Shown here: positions 43,869 to 51,984 of the stretch, in pieces | Position numbering within the stretch: position 1 is the stretch's first letter | Layout: every line of letters starts with the position of its first letter | NCBI GenBank assembly: GCA_005883215.1 | Contig: VAYS01000003.1 | Location: forward strand, 1 to 64,000 | Direction of reading: 5' to 3' | Origin: Actinomycetota bacterium | GTDB lineage: Bacteria; Actinomycetota; Thermoleophilia; Solirubrobacterales; Solirubrobacteraceae | DNA length: 64,000 nt | Program-made: the position numbers and the translations under genes | Notes under the pieces: model-generated | Database searches by the model: none | The model's input: only the letters and a program-made list of their open reading frames with translations | Told to the model about the DNA's origin: nothing

Positions 43869-45674
43869 ATGAGCGCCTATCGGCCGATCGCCGACTACGC
43901 CCTGATCGGCGACTGCAACGCCGCGGCGCTGGTCTCCCGCGATGGCTCGATCGACTGGTGTTGCCTTCCGCGGATCGACTCCGGCAGCTGCTTTGCCCGC
44001 CTGCTCGACCACGACCGCGGCGGCTCCTGCTCGTTGCGCGTTCGCGCCCCGACCGACGCCCCGGTACGCGAGTACATCGACGACACCATGGTGCTGTGCA
44101 CGGAGCTCAGCTCCCAGACCGGCCAAGCCCGGGTGTTCGACCTGTTCGCCATCGACGCGGCCGATCCGCAGACCCCCCGACGGCAGCTGCTGCGCATCGT
44201 GGAGGGAGTTCGCGGCGCCGTCGAGCTCGAACTGCGGATCGCCCCCCGCTTCGACTACGGAGCCTCGTCGGCCTCGCTGCGCAAGCACGGCGTCGGACAC
44301 TTCGCCGCCCTTGGCGGCAACGACGGGCTCGACGTCCAATGCGACGTCGAGCTCGAGCTCGACGGCCATCACGAGCTCGTCGGCCGGTTGAAGGTTCGTC
44401 CCGGCGAGCGGGTCCGAGCATCCCTCACCTACCTCGAGGCAGCGACCCTCGACCTGGAGCCGCCGTCCCCGCTGGCCGGCGAGGAGCTCGACCGCCGGCT
44501 GCGCGAGACACTGGACTGGTGGAACCGTTGGGCGCGGCGCATCGACGTCGACGGACCCGACGCCGATGCCGCGATGCGCTCGGCGCTCGTGCTCAAGGCG
44601 CTAAGCAACCAGAGCACCGGCGCGATCGCCGCCGCCGCCACGACCTCGTTGCCCGAAGCTCGCACCGGGGGGCGCACATGGGACTACCGCTATGCCTGGA
44701 TCCGCGACTCGGTGTTCGCCGCCCGAGCGCTCGGTGAGCTGGGGGCAGAAGAGGAGGCCGACGCCTTCCGTCGATTCATCCAACGCAGCGCGGCGGGCGA
44801 GGCGACCGAGCTGCGGGTGGCCTACGGGATGGCCGGCGAACAGCGCCTGGAGGAGATGGAGATCGAGGAGCTCCGGGGCTGGAGGGGGATCGGGCCCGTA
44901 CGCGTGGGAAACGGCGCCGCCCGTCAGGAGCAGCACGACAACTACGGCGAGCTGCTGAACCTGACCTGGCGCTGGCACCGGCGCGGGCACAGCCCCGACG
45001 ATGATATGTGGCGCTTCGTCCGCGGGCTGGTCGACGAGGCCGCCGCCCGCTGGCAGCGCCCGGACCGCGGGATCTGGGAATGGCGCGACCGGCCGCTGCA
45101 CTTCACCCATTCCAAGGCGCTGTGCTGGAGCGCGCTCGACCGGGGCATCGCCCTGGCCCAAGAGTGCGAGCGCCGGGCGCCGCTGCGCCGCTGGCGGGCG
45201 GCCCGGGATGAGATCCGCCGGGCCGTCGAGCGCCACGGCTATGACCGCCGGCGCGGCGTGTTCGTCCAGGCGTTCGACCGGCGGGGAATGGACGCGGCCC
45301 TGCTGCTGCTTCCGGTCGCCGACTTCGTCGCCTGGGACGACGAGCGCATGGTGCGGACCGCCGACGCCATCCGCGACGAGCTCTCAGAAGGCTGGCTGCT
45401 GCGGCGCTACCGCGGCCGCGACGGGCTCAAGGGCCGCGAGGGGGCGTTCCTGGCGTGCTCGTTCTGGCTGGTGGAGTGCCTGGCCCGCCAGGGTCGCGTC
45501 TCCGAGGCGCGCGAGCACTTCGATGCGGTGCTCGCGGTGGGCAACGACCTGGGCCTGTTCGCCGAGCAATACTCCGTGCGTCGCCGCGAGCTGATGGGCA
45601 ACTTCCCGCAGGCGCTGACCCACCTATCCCATGTCACCGCCGTGCTTGCCCTGCGCGACATGCAGGCACCCTGA
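43869..45674 (+). CDS. Glycoside hydrolase family 15 protein (glucoamylase/trehalase-like)
   Basis: A 601-residue protein. The start MSAYRPIADYALIGDCNAAALVSRDGSIDWCCLPR is the family's N-terminal beta domain. The (alpha/alpha)6 barrel follows with RTWDYRYAWIRDSVF, WDYGELL-like NYGELLNLTW, and the C-terminal NDLGLFAEQYS, which carries the likely second catalytic glutamate. Bacterial members hydrolyse alpha-glucans, trehalose or isomaltose. There is no signal peptide, so it is probably intracellular, in glycogen or trehalose turnover. It lies divergent from the sigma factor. Confidence 0.92.
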   Translation: MSAYRPIADYALIGDCNAAALVSRDGSIDWCCLPRIDSGSCFARLLDHDRGGSCSLRVRAPTDAPVREYIDDTMVLCTELSSQTGQARVFDLFAIDAADPQTPRRQLLRIVEGVRGAVELELRIAPRFDYGASSASLRKHGVGHFAALGGNDGLDVQCDVELELDGHHELVGRLKVRPGERVRASLTYLEAATLDLEPPSPLAGEELDRRLRETLDWWNRWARRIDVDGPDADAAMRSALVLKALSNQSTGAIAAAATTSLPEARTGGRTWDYRYAWIRDSVFAARALGELGAEEEADAFRRFIQRSAAGEATELRVAYGMAGEQRLEEMEIEELRGWRGIGPVRVGNGAARQEQHDNYGELLNLTWRWHRRGHSPDDDMWRFVRGLVDEAAARWQRPDRGIWEWRDRPLHFTHSKALCWSALDRGIALAQECERRAPLRRWRAARDEIRRAVERHGYDRRRGVFVQAFDRRGMDAALLLLPVADFVAWDDERMVRTADAIRDELSEGWLLRRYRGRDGLKGREGAFLACSFWLVECLARQGRVSEAREHFDAVLAVGNDLGLFAEQYSVRRRELMGNFPQALTHLSHVTAVLALRDMQAP

Positions 45675-45684
45675 GCGGGAGATC

Positions 45685-45963
45685 TCAGCGGCGAGCCTGG
45701 GCCTCCTCGGGCGCCGAGACGGGCTCGTAGGCGGCCTCGCGCGTGCTGGGAACGCCGGCGTCGGCCTGCTCTCGCGCCTGGGGATCGAGTCCCTGGTCCT
45801 CGTCGCTCGAGGCGGCGCGCGCGGCGCCCAGCCCGCCGATGGCGAAGGGAATGGCCACGATGATGATGCCCACCGGGACGGCGATGAAGGCGGTCAGCCC
45901 GGCGATCACGATGAGCAGGAACACGGCCACGACGGCGATGAATAGAGCGACGGCTACCTCCAC
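45685..45963 (-). CDS. Small membrane protein with acidic tail
   Basis: A 92-residue protein: two close hydrophobic stretches (VAVALFIAVVAVFLLIVIAGL and FIAVPVGIIIVAIPFAIGG), then a hydrophilic acidic tail. I chose the GTG at 45963 because a GGGTAT promoter box ends 10 nt before it. An in-frame ATG at 45975 overlaps that box and so cannot lie in the transcript if the promoter is real. Family unknown; probably a stress-induced envelope protein. Confidence 0.62.
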   Translation of the reverse strand: MEVAVALFIAVVAVFLLIVIAGLTAFIAVPVGIIIVAIPFAIGGLGAARAASSDEDQGLDPQAREQADAGVPSTREAAYEPVSAPEEAQARR

Positions 45964-45973
45964 GTGAGCTTGC

Positions 45974-45999
45974 ATACCCGGCGCGGGGGACGGGCGAAC
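45974..45999 (-). promoter_or_regulatory. SigB/SigF-type promoter for the small membrane protein
   Basis: On the minus strand, GTTC (45999-45996, within GGTTC), a 16-nt spacer and GGGTAT (45979-45974). Ten nt separate it from the GTG start. Confidence 0.6.
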
Positions 46000-46010
46000 C
46001 CCGGGACACG

Positions 46011-46036
46011 GTTGGGCGGACGCTCAGGGTGGGTAT
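46011..46036 (+). promoter_or_regulatory. SigB/SigF-type promoter for the gene at 46046
   Basis: GTTG (46011-46014, within GGTTG), a 16-nt spacer and GGGTAT (46031-46036). Nine nt separate the box from the ATG at 46046. It is arranged back-to-back with the promoter of the divergent membrane-protein gene. Confidence 0.6.
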
Positions 46037-46045
46037 GGACCCTCC

Positions 46046-46267
46046 ATGGATGGGGGGCGACCAAAGCGCTCGGACCAGCGGCCGGAGGAGGCGCCGGCCG
46101 AGCAGGTCCCCGACGACGCCGACCAGGGAAACGAGGCGACGTCAAGACCGGACCAGGACCCCGATCCTCCCGCCACCGGGCATCCCCACGACGAGCCCGG
46201 CCGCGGCGGGGAAGCCGTGCCCGAGGAGCGGGGATCCGATGGCCGCGGCGATCAACGACCGCGCTAG
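46046..46267 (+). CDS. Small disordered hydrophilic protein
   Basis: A 73-residue product rich in Asp, Glu, Pro, Arg and Gly (MDGGRPKRSDQRPEEAPAEQ, GHPHDEPGRGGEAVPEERG) with no hydrophobic core. By composition alone it would be doubtful. The promoter 9 nt upstream of the ATG, in the same geometry as two other disordered-protein genes, makes it more likely real. It ends 46 nt before the rhodopsin-transducer-like gene and may be co-transcribed with it. Confidence 0.5.
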   Translation: MDGGRPKRSDQRPEEAPAEQVPDDADQGNEATSRPDQDPDPPATGHPHDEPGRGGEAVPEERGSDGRGDQRPR

Positions 46268-46313
46268 GTCTCCGGAGCCCGGATCGGACCGCGCGCCTAA
46301 GCAGGGAGGGGTG

Positions 46314-46694
46314 ATGGACGTGCCCGAGATCGGTCACCGGCGGTGGGCCATAGCCGAAGGCTGGATTCCCAGCGACAGCGTGGGTCCCGAGCCGACGTTC
46401 GAGAGTCACGAGACGGCGTGCCTGCTCAACGCCGGCGACCGGCCCGCCCGCGTCGAGATCACGGTCTACTTCGCCGACCGCGAGCCCGCCGGGCCCTACC
46501 GGGTCGAGGTCCCGCCGCGGCGCACGCTTCACCTGCGCTTCAACGAGCTAGACGATCCCCAGCCGATCCCCCGCGACACCGACTACGCCGCGGTGATCTG
46601 CAGCGATGTGCCGATCGTCGTGCAGCACACACGACTCGACTCTCGTCAACCGCCTCACGCGCTGCTCTCCACGCTCGCGTTCGCCGGGGAGTAG
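46314..46694 (+). CDS. Sensory rhodopsin transducer (ASRT) family protein
   Basis: A 126-residue protein closely following the Anabaena sensory rhodopsin transducer pattern as I recall it. It has WAIAEGWIP (near residue 11), GPEPTFESHETACLLNAGD, VEITVYFADREPAGPYRVEV, RFNELDDPQPIPRDTDYA and IVVQHTRLDSRQ. In Anabaena this soluble beta-sandwich tetramer partners a microbial rhodopsin and may bind nucleic acid or sugar. No rhodopsin gene is present in this window, so the partner is unknown. The ribosome site GGGAGGGG precedes the start. Family call is firm; function here is not. Confidence 0.88.
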   Translation: MDVPEIGHRRWAIAEGWIPSDSVGPEPTFESHETACLLNAGDRPARVEITVYFADREPAGPYRVEVPPRRTLHLRFNELDDPQPIPRDTDYAAVICSDVPIVVQHTRLDSRQPPHALLSTLAFAGE

Positions 46695-46768
46695 CGGCGG
46701 TTCACGCCCTGGCCCGGCCAACTCCCGGCGGTTTGTCCCGCTTCGGCGGCGGGGAAACCCGCGCCGGG

Positions 46769-47872
46769 ATGAACGCCGAGGGGACCGACACGCGCGGCCC
46801 GGGTGAACGGACCGACACGCGCGGCCCGGGTGGACGGACCGACGCGCGCGGGCCGAGGCGGGGACGGCGGATCGGCTACCGAATGGCGACGGCCTGCGCC
46901 CTGGCGGGGGCCGGCCTGTTGGGCGGCTGCGGCGGGGGTGGCCAGAGCACCCTGCATCCCCACAGCGGGCCGGCCCACGACATCCGGACGCTGTGGTGGT
47001 GGATGCTCGCCGTGGCCGGGGTGGTGTTCCTCGGGGCGGTGGGCCTGCTCCTGCTGGCCTGGATGCGCCGACGGCGGCCCGGCCTTCCCCTGCTGGGCGA
47101 GGACGAAGGCGCGACCGTCGGTTTGGTCGTGGTCTTCGGGTTTGTCATTCCCGCCCTCGTCCTCGTCGCCCTGTTCGTGGTATCGGATCTGGGGATCCGC
47201 ACCACCGAGGCGCCGGCGGCGGGCAGCACCCCGCTCACCGTCGAGGTCACCGGACACCAGTGGTTCTGGGAGATCCGCTATCCGGGCACCCAGGCGGTGA
47301 CGGCCAACGAGCTGCACATCCCCGTCCGCACGCGCGTGAACGTGATCACCAAGACCGCGGACGTGATCCACAGCTTCTGGGTACCGGAGCTCAACCGCAA
47401 GCAGGACATGGTCCCCGGGCTGCCCAACCGGCTGCTGCTCTACGCCGACAAGCCCGGGGTCTACGGGGGACAGTGCGCGGAGTTCTGCGGCGCCCAGCAC
47501 ACCCACATGGGCCTCCTGGTCTTCGCCGACCCGCCCCAACGCTTCCGCTCCTGGCTGGCGAACATGGGCGCCGCCCGCGTCGCTCCCGGCACCCCGACCG
47601 AGCGGCGCGGCGAGGCGGTGTTCCAGGCCAGCCAGTGCGCCAGCTGTCACACCATCCGCGGCACGCCGGCGCGAGGGGTGATCGGTCCCGACCTCACCCA
47701 TCTTGCCACGCGCTCCACGCTGGCCGCGCGCACGATCCCCAACCGCCCCGGCTATCTCGGGGGCTGGGTGCTCGATCCCCAGCACATCAAGCCCGAGAGC
47801 AAGATGCCCGGGTTTAACCTCAGCGGGCCCGACTTCCAGGCCCTGCTCGCCTACCTGAGGAGCCTGCGCTAG
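46769..47872 (+). CDS. coxB: Cytochrome c oxidase subunit II with fused cytochrome c domain
   Basis: Electron entry subunit of a caa3-type oxidase. After two membrane segments comes the cupredoxin domain with CuA ligands: H in ADVIHSFWVPELN and the block CAEFCGAQHTHMG. A C-terminal cytochrome c domain with CASCH follows, and probably a distal Met ligand in SKMPGF. Start 46769 (367 aa) includes three 9-residue repeats (TD.RGPG.R). An ATG at 46883 begins a lipoprotein-like signal (ACALAGAGLLGGC) and is an attractive alternative. Confidence 0.93.
   Translation: MNAEGTDTRGPGERTDTRGPGGRTDARGPRRGRRIGYRMATACALAGAGLLGGCGGGGQSTLHPHSGPAHDIRTLWWWMLAVAGVVFLGAVGLLLLAWMRRRRPGLPLLGEDEGATVGLVVVFGFVIPALVLVALFVVSDLGIRTTEAPAAGSTPLTVEVTGHQWFWEIRYPGTQAVTANELHIPVRTRVNVITKTADVIHSFWVPELNRKQDMVPGLPNRLLLYADKPGVYGGQCAEFCGAQHTHMGLLVFADPPQRFRSWLANMGAARVAPGTPTERRGEAVFQASQCASCHTIRGTPARGVIGPDLTHLATRSTLAARTIPNRPGYLGGWVLDPQHIKPESKMPGFNLSGPDFQALLAYLRSLR
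46783..46863 (+). repeat. Three 27-bp tandem repeats at the 5' end of coxB
   Basis: Units starting GACCGACACGCGCGG at 46783, 46810 and GACCGACGCGCGCGG at 46837. The first two differ at few positions; the third is more diverged. In the coxB frame they encode TDTRGPGER, TDTRGPGGR and TDARGPRRG. Confidence 0.8.
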
Positions 47873-47875
47873 CCG

Positions 47876-49780
47876 ATGGCGATCGCCCACCCCCCCGCGG
47901 CCGAGCCCCATCTCGAGCGCCTCGAACGGATCTGGGAGGAGCGCCCGGGGCTGCTGGGCTGGCTGACCACCGTCGACCACAAGCGCATCGGGCTCCTGTA
48001 CTTCTTCACCGCGCTGGCGTTCTTCGCCGCCGGCGGGGTCGAGGCGCTGATGATCCGTACCCAGCTGTTGGCGCCCAACAACGGGGTCGTCGGCCCGGGC
48101 ACCTTCGATCAGGTGATGACCATGCACGGCATCACGATGATCTTCCTGTTCGTCATCCCCATGGCCACCGGGGCGTTTGGCAACTACCTGGTGCCGTTGA
48201 TGATCGGGGCGCGGGACATGGCCTTTCCCCGGCTCAACGCGCTCTCCTACTGGATCTTCCTGGCCTCGGGCCTGCTGATCTACGCCGGCGTCTTCATCGG
48301 CTATGCCCCCAACGCGGGCTGGTTCGACTACGTGCCGCTGGCGTCCAAGCAGTTCAGCCCCGGCCCCAACATCGACTTCTACTGCCTGGGGCTGATCTTC
48401 AACGGCATCTCCACCACCGCGGCGGCGATCAACTTCATCGTCACCATCTTCAAGCTGCGCGCCCCCGGCATGTCGCTGAACCGGCTGCCGCTGCTCTGCT
48501 ACGCGTTCCTGGCCGTCTCGCTGGCCCTGGTATTCGCGCTGCCTCCGCTAAACGCGGCGCTGATCTTCCTCGAGCTCGACCGCAGCCTGGGCATGCACTT
48601 CTTCGACCTGGTCCACGGGGGCGACCCCGTCTTGTGGCAGCACCTGTTCTGGATCTTCGGCCACCCCGAGGTCTACATCATCATCCTGCCCGCCTTCGGC
48701 ATCGCCACCTCGATCATCCCCACCTTCGTGCGGCGGCGCATGGTTGCCTACGCGCTGGTGGCGCTGGCCGAGGTGCTCGTGGCGTTCATCGGCTTCGGCG
48801 TCTGGGCCCACCACATGTTCTCGGTCGGGCTGGCGACGATCACCACCGTGGCCTTCGCCGCCGCCAGCCTGGTGATCGTGATCCCCAGCGGCATCCAGCT
48901 GTTCGCCTGGATCATGACCATCCTCACCGGGCGTCCGCAGTTTCGGACCCCCCTGCTGTGGATCGTGGGGTTCATCGTCTTCTTCCTGCTGGGAGGGCTC
49001 TCCGGGGTGGCGTTCGCGGCCATCCCCTTCGACCAGCAGCTGACCGACACCTACTTCGTGGTGGCCCACTTTCACTTCGTGATCTTCGGCGCCGCCGTGT
49101 TTCCGATCCTGGGGGGGATGTACTTCTGGTTTCCCAAGGTCACCGGGCGGATGTACCACGAGCGCCTGGGCCAGGCCAGCTTCTGGCTGACCTTCACCGG
49201 CACCGGGCTGACCTTCTTTCCCATGCACATCGTGGGGTTGTTGGGCATGCCTCGGCGCCAGTACACCTACGCGCCGGGCATGGGCTGGACGGGCCTGAAC
49301 CTGATCGAGTCGATCGGTGCCTACGTGCTGGCGGCCGGGCTGGCGCTGGTGGTGGTCAACCTGGTGGTGAGCCTGTTCCGCGGGGCCCCGGCGGGGGACA
49401 ACCCGTTCGCCGCTCCCACGCTCGAGTGGTCGACCAGCTCGCCGCCGCCGCCCTACAACTTCCCGGTCATCCCCCGGGTGAGCAGCCCGTATCCGATGTG
49501 GGACGTCGACGACCGCCTGGTCGACGTGCGCCAGCTGACCGAGGGCGAGATGGTGCTCGAGGAGGGGCACGAGACGCCGACCACCAGCGTGCTGGACGCC
49601 GATTGGGACGAGGTCCTGGACATGCCCTCGGAATCGCCGTGGCCGCTCGCCGTCGCCGCGGCGCTCACCGCCGTGTTCGTGATGCTTCTGACCAAGCAGG
49701 TGATCGTCGCCGCCACGTTCGCCGCGGTGGGGGCGCTGGTGGTGGCCCGCTGGCACGCCCAGGAGCCCCAGCAGGCATGA
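47876..49780 (+). CDS. ctaD: Cytochrome c oxidase subunit I
   Basis: Catalytic heme-copper subunit reducing O2 to water and pumping protons. It has about 12 core membrane helices. Heme a and a3/CuB ligands are visible: H in MTMHGITMIF, H and cross-linked Y in IFGHPEVYIIILP, HH in GVWAHHMFSVG, and HFHFV in YFVVAHFHFVIFG. A hydrophilic stretch and two more hydrophobic segments follow (AVAAALTAVFVMLL; VAATFAAVGALVVA), giving 634 aa. It starts 3 nt after coxB and overlaps ctaE by 4 nt. Confidence 0.96.
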   Translation: MAIAHPPAAEPHLERLERIWEERPGLLGWLTTVDHKRIGLLYFFTALAFFAAGGVEALMIRTQLLAPNNGVVGPGTFDQVMTMHGITMIFLFVIPMATGAFGNYLVPLMIGARDMAFPRLNALSYWIFLASGLLIYAGVFIGYAPNAGWFDYVPLASKQFSPGPNIDFYCLGLIFNGISTTAAAINFIVTIFKLRAPGMSLNRLPLLCYAFLAVSLALVFALPPLNAALIFLELDRSLGMHFFDLVHGGDPVLWQHLFWIFGHPEVYIIILPAFGIATSIIPTFVRRRMVAYALVALAEVLVAFIGFGVWAHHMFSVGLATITTVAFAAASLVIVIPSGIQLFAWIMTILTGRPQFRTPLLWIVGFIVFFLLGGLSGVAFAAIPFDQQLTDTYFVVAHFHFVIFGAAVFPILGGMYFWFPKVTGRMYHERLGQASFWLTFTGTGLTFFPMHIVGLLGMPRRQYTYAPGMGWTGLNLIESIGAYVLAAGLALVVVNLVVSLFRGAPAGDNPFAAPTLEWSTSSPPPPYNFPVIPRVSSPYPMWDVDDRLVDVRQLTEGEMVLEEGHETPTTSVLDADWDEVLDMPSESPWPLAVAAALTAVFVMLLTKQVIVAATFAAVGALVVARWHAQEPQQA

Positions 49781-50397
49781 ACGAGGTCACCCGCAGCGCC
49801 CGGGCCACGAGCGGCGAGGCGGTCGCCCGGGTCGCCCGCCTGCGCCGCAGCCAGCCGATCGGGTGGTGGGGGATGGCGCTGTTCATCGCCACCGAGGCGG
49901 CGCTGTTCGGGACCCTGCTGTCCACCTACTACTACCTGCGGCTCAAGAGCCCGGTGTGGCCCCCGGACCACATCCCGGCTCCGAGCATGGCGCTGCCCCT
50001 GGCGCTCACCGGCGTGCTGGTAGCCAGCGCCCTACCGATGGCGCTGGCCAACCGGGCGGCGCAGGCCGGGCGGGCGGCTCCGGCGTGGTGGGCGCTGGCG
50101 GTGGCGCTGGGCATCCAGTGCGCATATCTGGCGCTGCAGCTGCACTCGTTCTCGAGCGACCTGGACAAGTTCGGGCTGCACCGCGACGCCTACACGTCGA
50201 TCTACTTCACCCTGCTCGGCGCCCACCACCTGCACGTGCTGATCGGGATCCTGCTCGACGGGTGGCTGCTGGCCCGCCTACCCAGCGGGCTGACCAACTA
50301 CCGCGCCCTGGCCGTGCGCGTGACCGCCCTGTACTGGTACTTCGTCAGCGTGCTGGGGACCCTCGTCGTGGTCACCCAGCTCGCGCCCTCGTGGTGA
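49777..50397 (+). CDS. ctaE: Cytochrome c oxidase subunit III
   Basis: Five-helix subunit III, 206 aa. Typical segments are GWWGMALFIATEAALFGTLLSTYYYLR, DAYTSIYFTLLGAHHLHVLIGI and VTALYWYFVSVLGTLVVV. It overlaps ctaD (ATGA) and the next gene (GTGA). A ctaE gene before qcrCAB is usual in actinobacteria. Confidence 0.95.
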   Translation: MNEVTRSARATSGEAVARVARLRRSQPIGWWGMALFIATEAALFGTLLSTYYYLRLKSPVWPPDHIPAPSMALPLALTGVLVASALPMALANRAAQAGRAAPAWWALAVALGIQCAYLALQLHSFSSDLDKFGLHRDAYTSIYFTLLGAHHLHVLIGILLDGWLLARLPSGLTNYRALAVRVTALYWYFVSVLGTLVVVTQLAPSW

Positions 50398-50771
50398 GCA
50401 TGGGCGGTCACGACCAAAGCGGCGGCCCCCGCCTCATGCTGTGGTTCGGGCTGCTCGGCGCCCCCTTGGCCTGGGTCCTGCAACACCTGCTGGTGGTGTG
50501 GGTGGCCGAGGCCACGTGCGACGTCGGCGGGGGCGGGATCGCCCCCGATCGCTGGCTGGTGATCGGGACGATCGGCGGCGCCGCGGTGGCGGTGGGGGCG
50601 CTGGCCTGCTCGATCGTCACCCGGCGCGCGACGCGCGAGAGCCAGGCGCCCCCGGGCTCGCGGATCCACTTCCTGGCCACCATCGGGATGACGATCAGCC
50701 CCCTGTTCCTGATGATCATCCTCATGGACGGCCTCGGCTTCCTGGCGCTGGTCAAATGCCACCAGTCGTGA
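50394..50771 (+). CDS. Small membrane protein of the oxidase operon
   Basis: A 125-residue protein with about three hydrophobic segments (LMLWFGLLGAPLAWVLQHLLVVWV; IGTIGGAAVAVGALACSIV; FLATIGMTISPLFLMIILMDG). I do not recognise a named family. The tight GTGA overlaps on both sides show that it belongs to the operon. It may be an oxidase assembly or accessory subunit. An ATG two codons in is an alternative start. Confidence 0.8.
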   Translation: MSMGGHDQSGGPRLMLWFGLLGAPLAWVLQHLLVVWVAEATCDVGGGGIAPDRWLVIGTIGGAAVAVGALACSIVTRRATRESQAPPGSRIHFLATIGMTISPLFLMIILMDGLGFLALVKCHQS

Positions 50772-51157
50772 ACCGACCACGACCGGCGCTCGCCTCGGCG
50801 GGCGGGCTCGCCGCAGCCGCGCTCGCGGCGCTCCTGCTCGGCGCCTGCGGCGGGGGCGGGGAGGCGCCGACCGTGCCCGGAGCCAGTGCCCCGCGTGGGC
50901 GCGCGCTGATCACCTACTACGGGTGCGGCGCCTGCCATCGGATCTCGGGGATCGACCAGGCCGACGGGCGCGTCGGCCCGTCGCTGGAGGGCTTTGCCGA
51001 GCGCCGCTACGTCTCCGGGCGCCTGGCCGCCACCCCCGCCAGTGTGGCCCAGTGGATCGTCGACCCCCAGCGCTACCTGCCCCAGACGATCATGCCCACC
51101 CTGGGTGTCACCCCCGGCCAGGCGCGCGACATCGTCGCCTACCTCTACCGGCAGTGA
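50768..51157 (+). CDS. Monoheme cytochrome c lipoprotein
   Basis: A 129-residue c-type cytochrome. Its GTG start lies in the stop of the preceding gene. The signal peptide ends in LLLGACGGGG, a lipobox, so it is membrane-anchored on the outside. One heme site is present, YGCGACHRI, and a Met ligand candidate in QTIMPTLGV. Placed between oxidase and bc1 genes, it probably shuttles electrons between the complexes. Confidence 0.9.
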   Translation: MNRPRPALASAGGLAAAALAALLLGACGGGGEAPTVPGASAPRGRALITYYGCGACHRISGIDQADGRVGPSLEGFAERRYVSGRLAATPASVAQWIVDPQRYLPQTIMPTLGVTPGQARDIVAYLYRQ

Positions 51158-51984
51158 TGACCCTCTCCCGGCTTCGCGCGCGAGCACTCGGCCGCCCCGG
51201 GCGCCGGGTTATCTGGGCGCTGGCGGCGACCGTCGCGCTCGGCGGGGGGGTCGCCGAGGCCCAGCCGCCGATCGGCATCGTGCGTCCCGCCCACGAGCAG
51301 GGGCAGCCGCTGTCGCTGCTGGGGCGCGAGCTGTACGCCGGCAACTGCGCGAGCTGTCACGGCATCGACGGGCGCGGGGTGGGCTCGCTCGCCCCCCAGC
51401 GCGGGGTGGGGGCGGTCAAGGGCCTGGGACCGTCGCTGCGGGGAGTGGGGGCGCTGGCCGCCGACTTCTACCTGCGCACCGGCCGCATGCCGCTCGAGCG
51501 CTCGGGCAAGCAGGCCTCCCGTCAGGGCCCCCAGTTCAACGAGCGCGAAATCGAGGCGCTGGTGGCCTACGTCGCCTCGCTGGGCCAGGGACCCCCCGTC
51601 CCCCAGCCCCACCCCGAGCGGGGCAGCGTCGCCGCGGGCCTGCACCTGTTCACCGAGCACTGCGCCGGCTGCCACCAGGTGGCGGGGGAGGGGGGCGTGC
51701 TCACCGGCGCCCGCGTGCCCCTGGTCAAGCACTCCTCGCCCGCCCAGATCGCCGAGGCGGTGCGCATCGGCCCGTTCCTGATGCCGCGGTTCTCCCGGCG
51801 CCAGATCTCCGACCGCCAACTCGACTCGATCATCGCCTACGTGCGCCTGGCCGACGCGCCGGTCGACCGGGGCGGATGGGGCATCGGGCACCTGGGCCCG
51901 ATCCCCGAGGGGATGGTGACCTGGCTGATCGCCGTCGTCTTGCTGGTGGGGGTGTGCGTGCTGCTGGGCCGGAGGCTGTCGTGA
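51157..51984 (+). CDS. qcrC: Diheme cytochrome c subunit of the bc1-type complex
   Basis: 275 aa. An N-terminal signal or anchor segment is followed by two cytochrome c domains with CASCH (GNCASCHGIDGRG) and CAGCH (EHCAGCHQVAGEG). A C-terminal membrane helix is present (VTWLIAVVLLVGVCVLLG). This is the actinobacterial QcrC layout. It precedes the Rieske and cytochrome b genes with 1-nt overlaps (TGATG). Confidence 0.93.
   Translation: MTLSRLRARALGRPGRRVIWALAATVALGGGVAEAQPPIGIVRPAHEQGQPLSLLGRELYAGNCASCHGIDGRGVGSLAPQRGVGAVKGLGPSLRGVGALAADFYLRTGRMPLERSGKQASRQGPQFNEREIEALVAYVASLGQGPPVPQPHPERGSVAAGLHLFTEHCAGCHQVAGEGGVLTGARVPLVKHSSPAQIAEAVRIGPFLMPRFSRRQISDRQLDSIIAYVRLADAPVDRGGWGIGHLGPIPEGMVTWLIAVVLLVGVCVLLGRRLS

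Noticed and set aside
46343-46768. Extended start for coxB
   Set aside because: The added residues are the rhodopsin-transducer-like gene in another frame.
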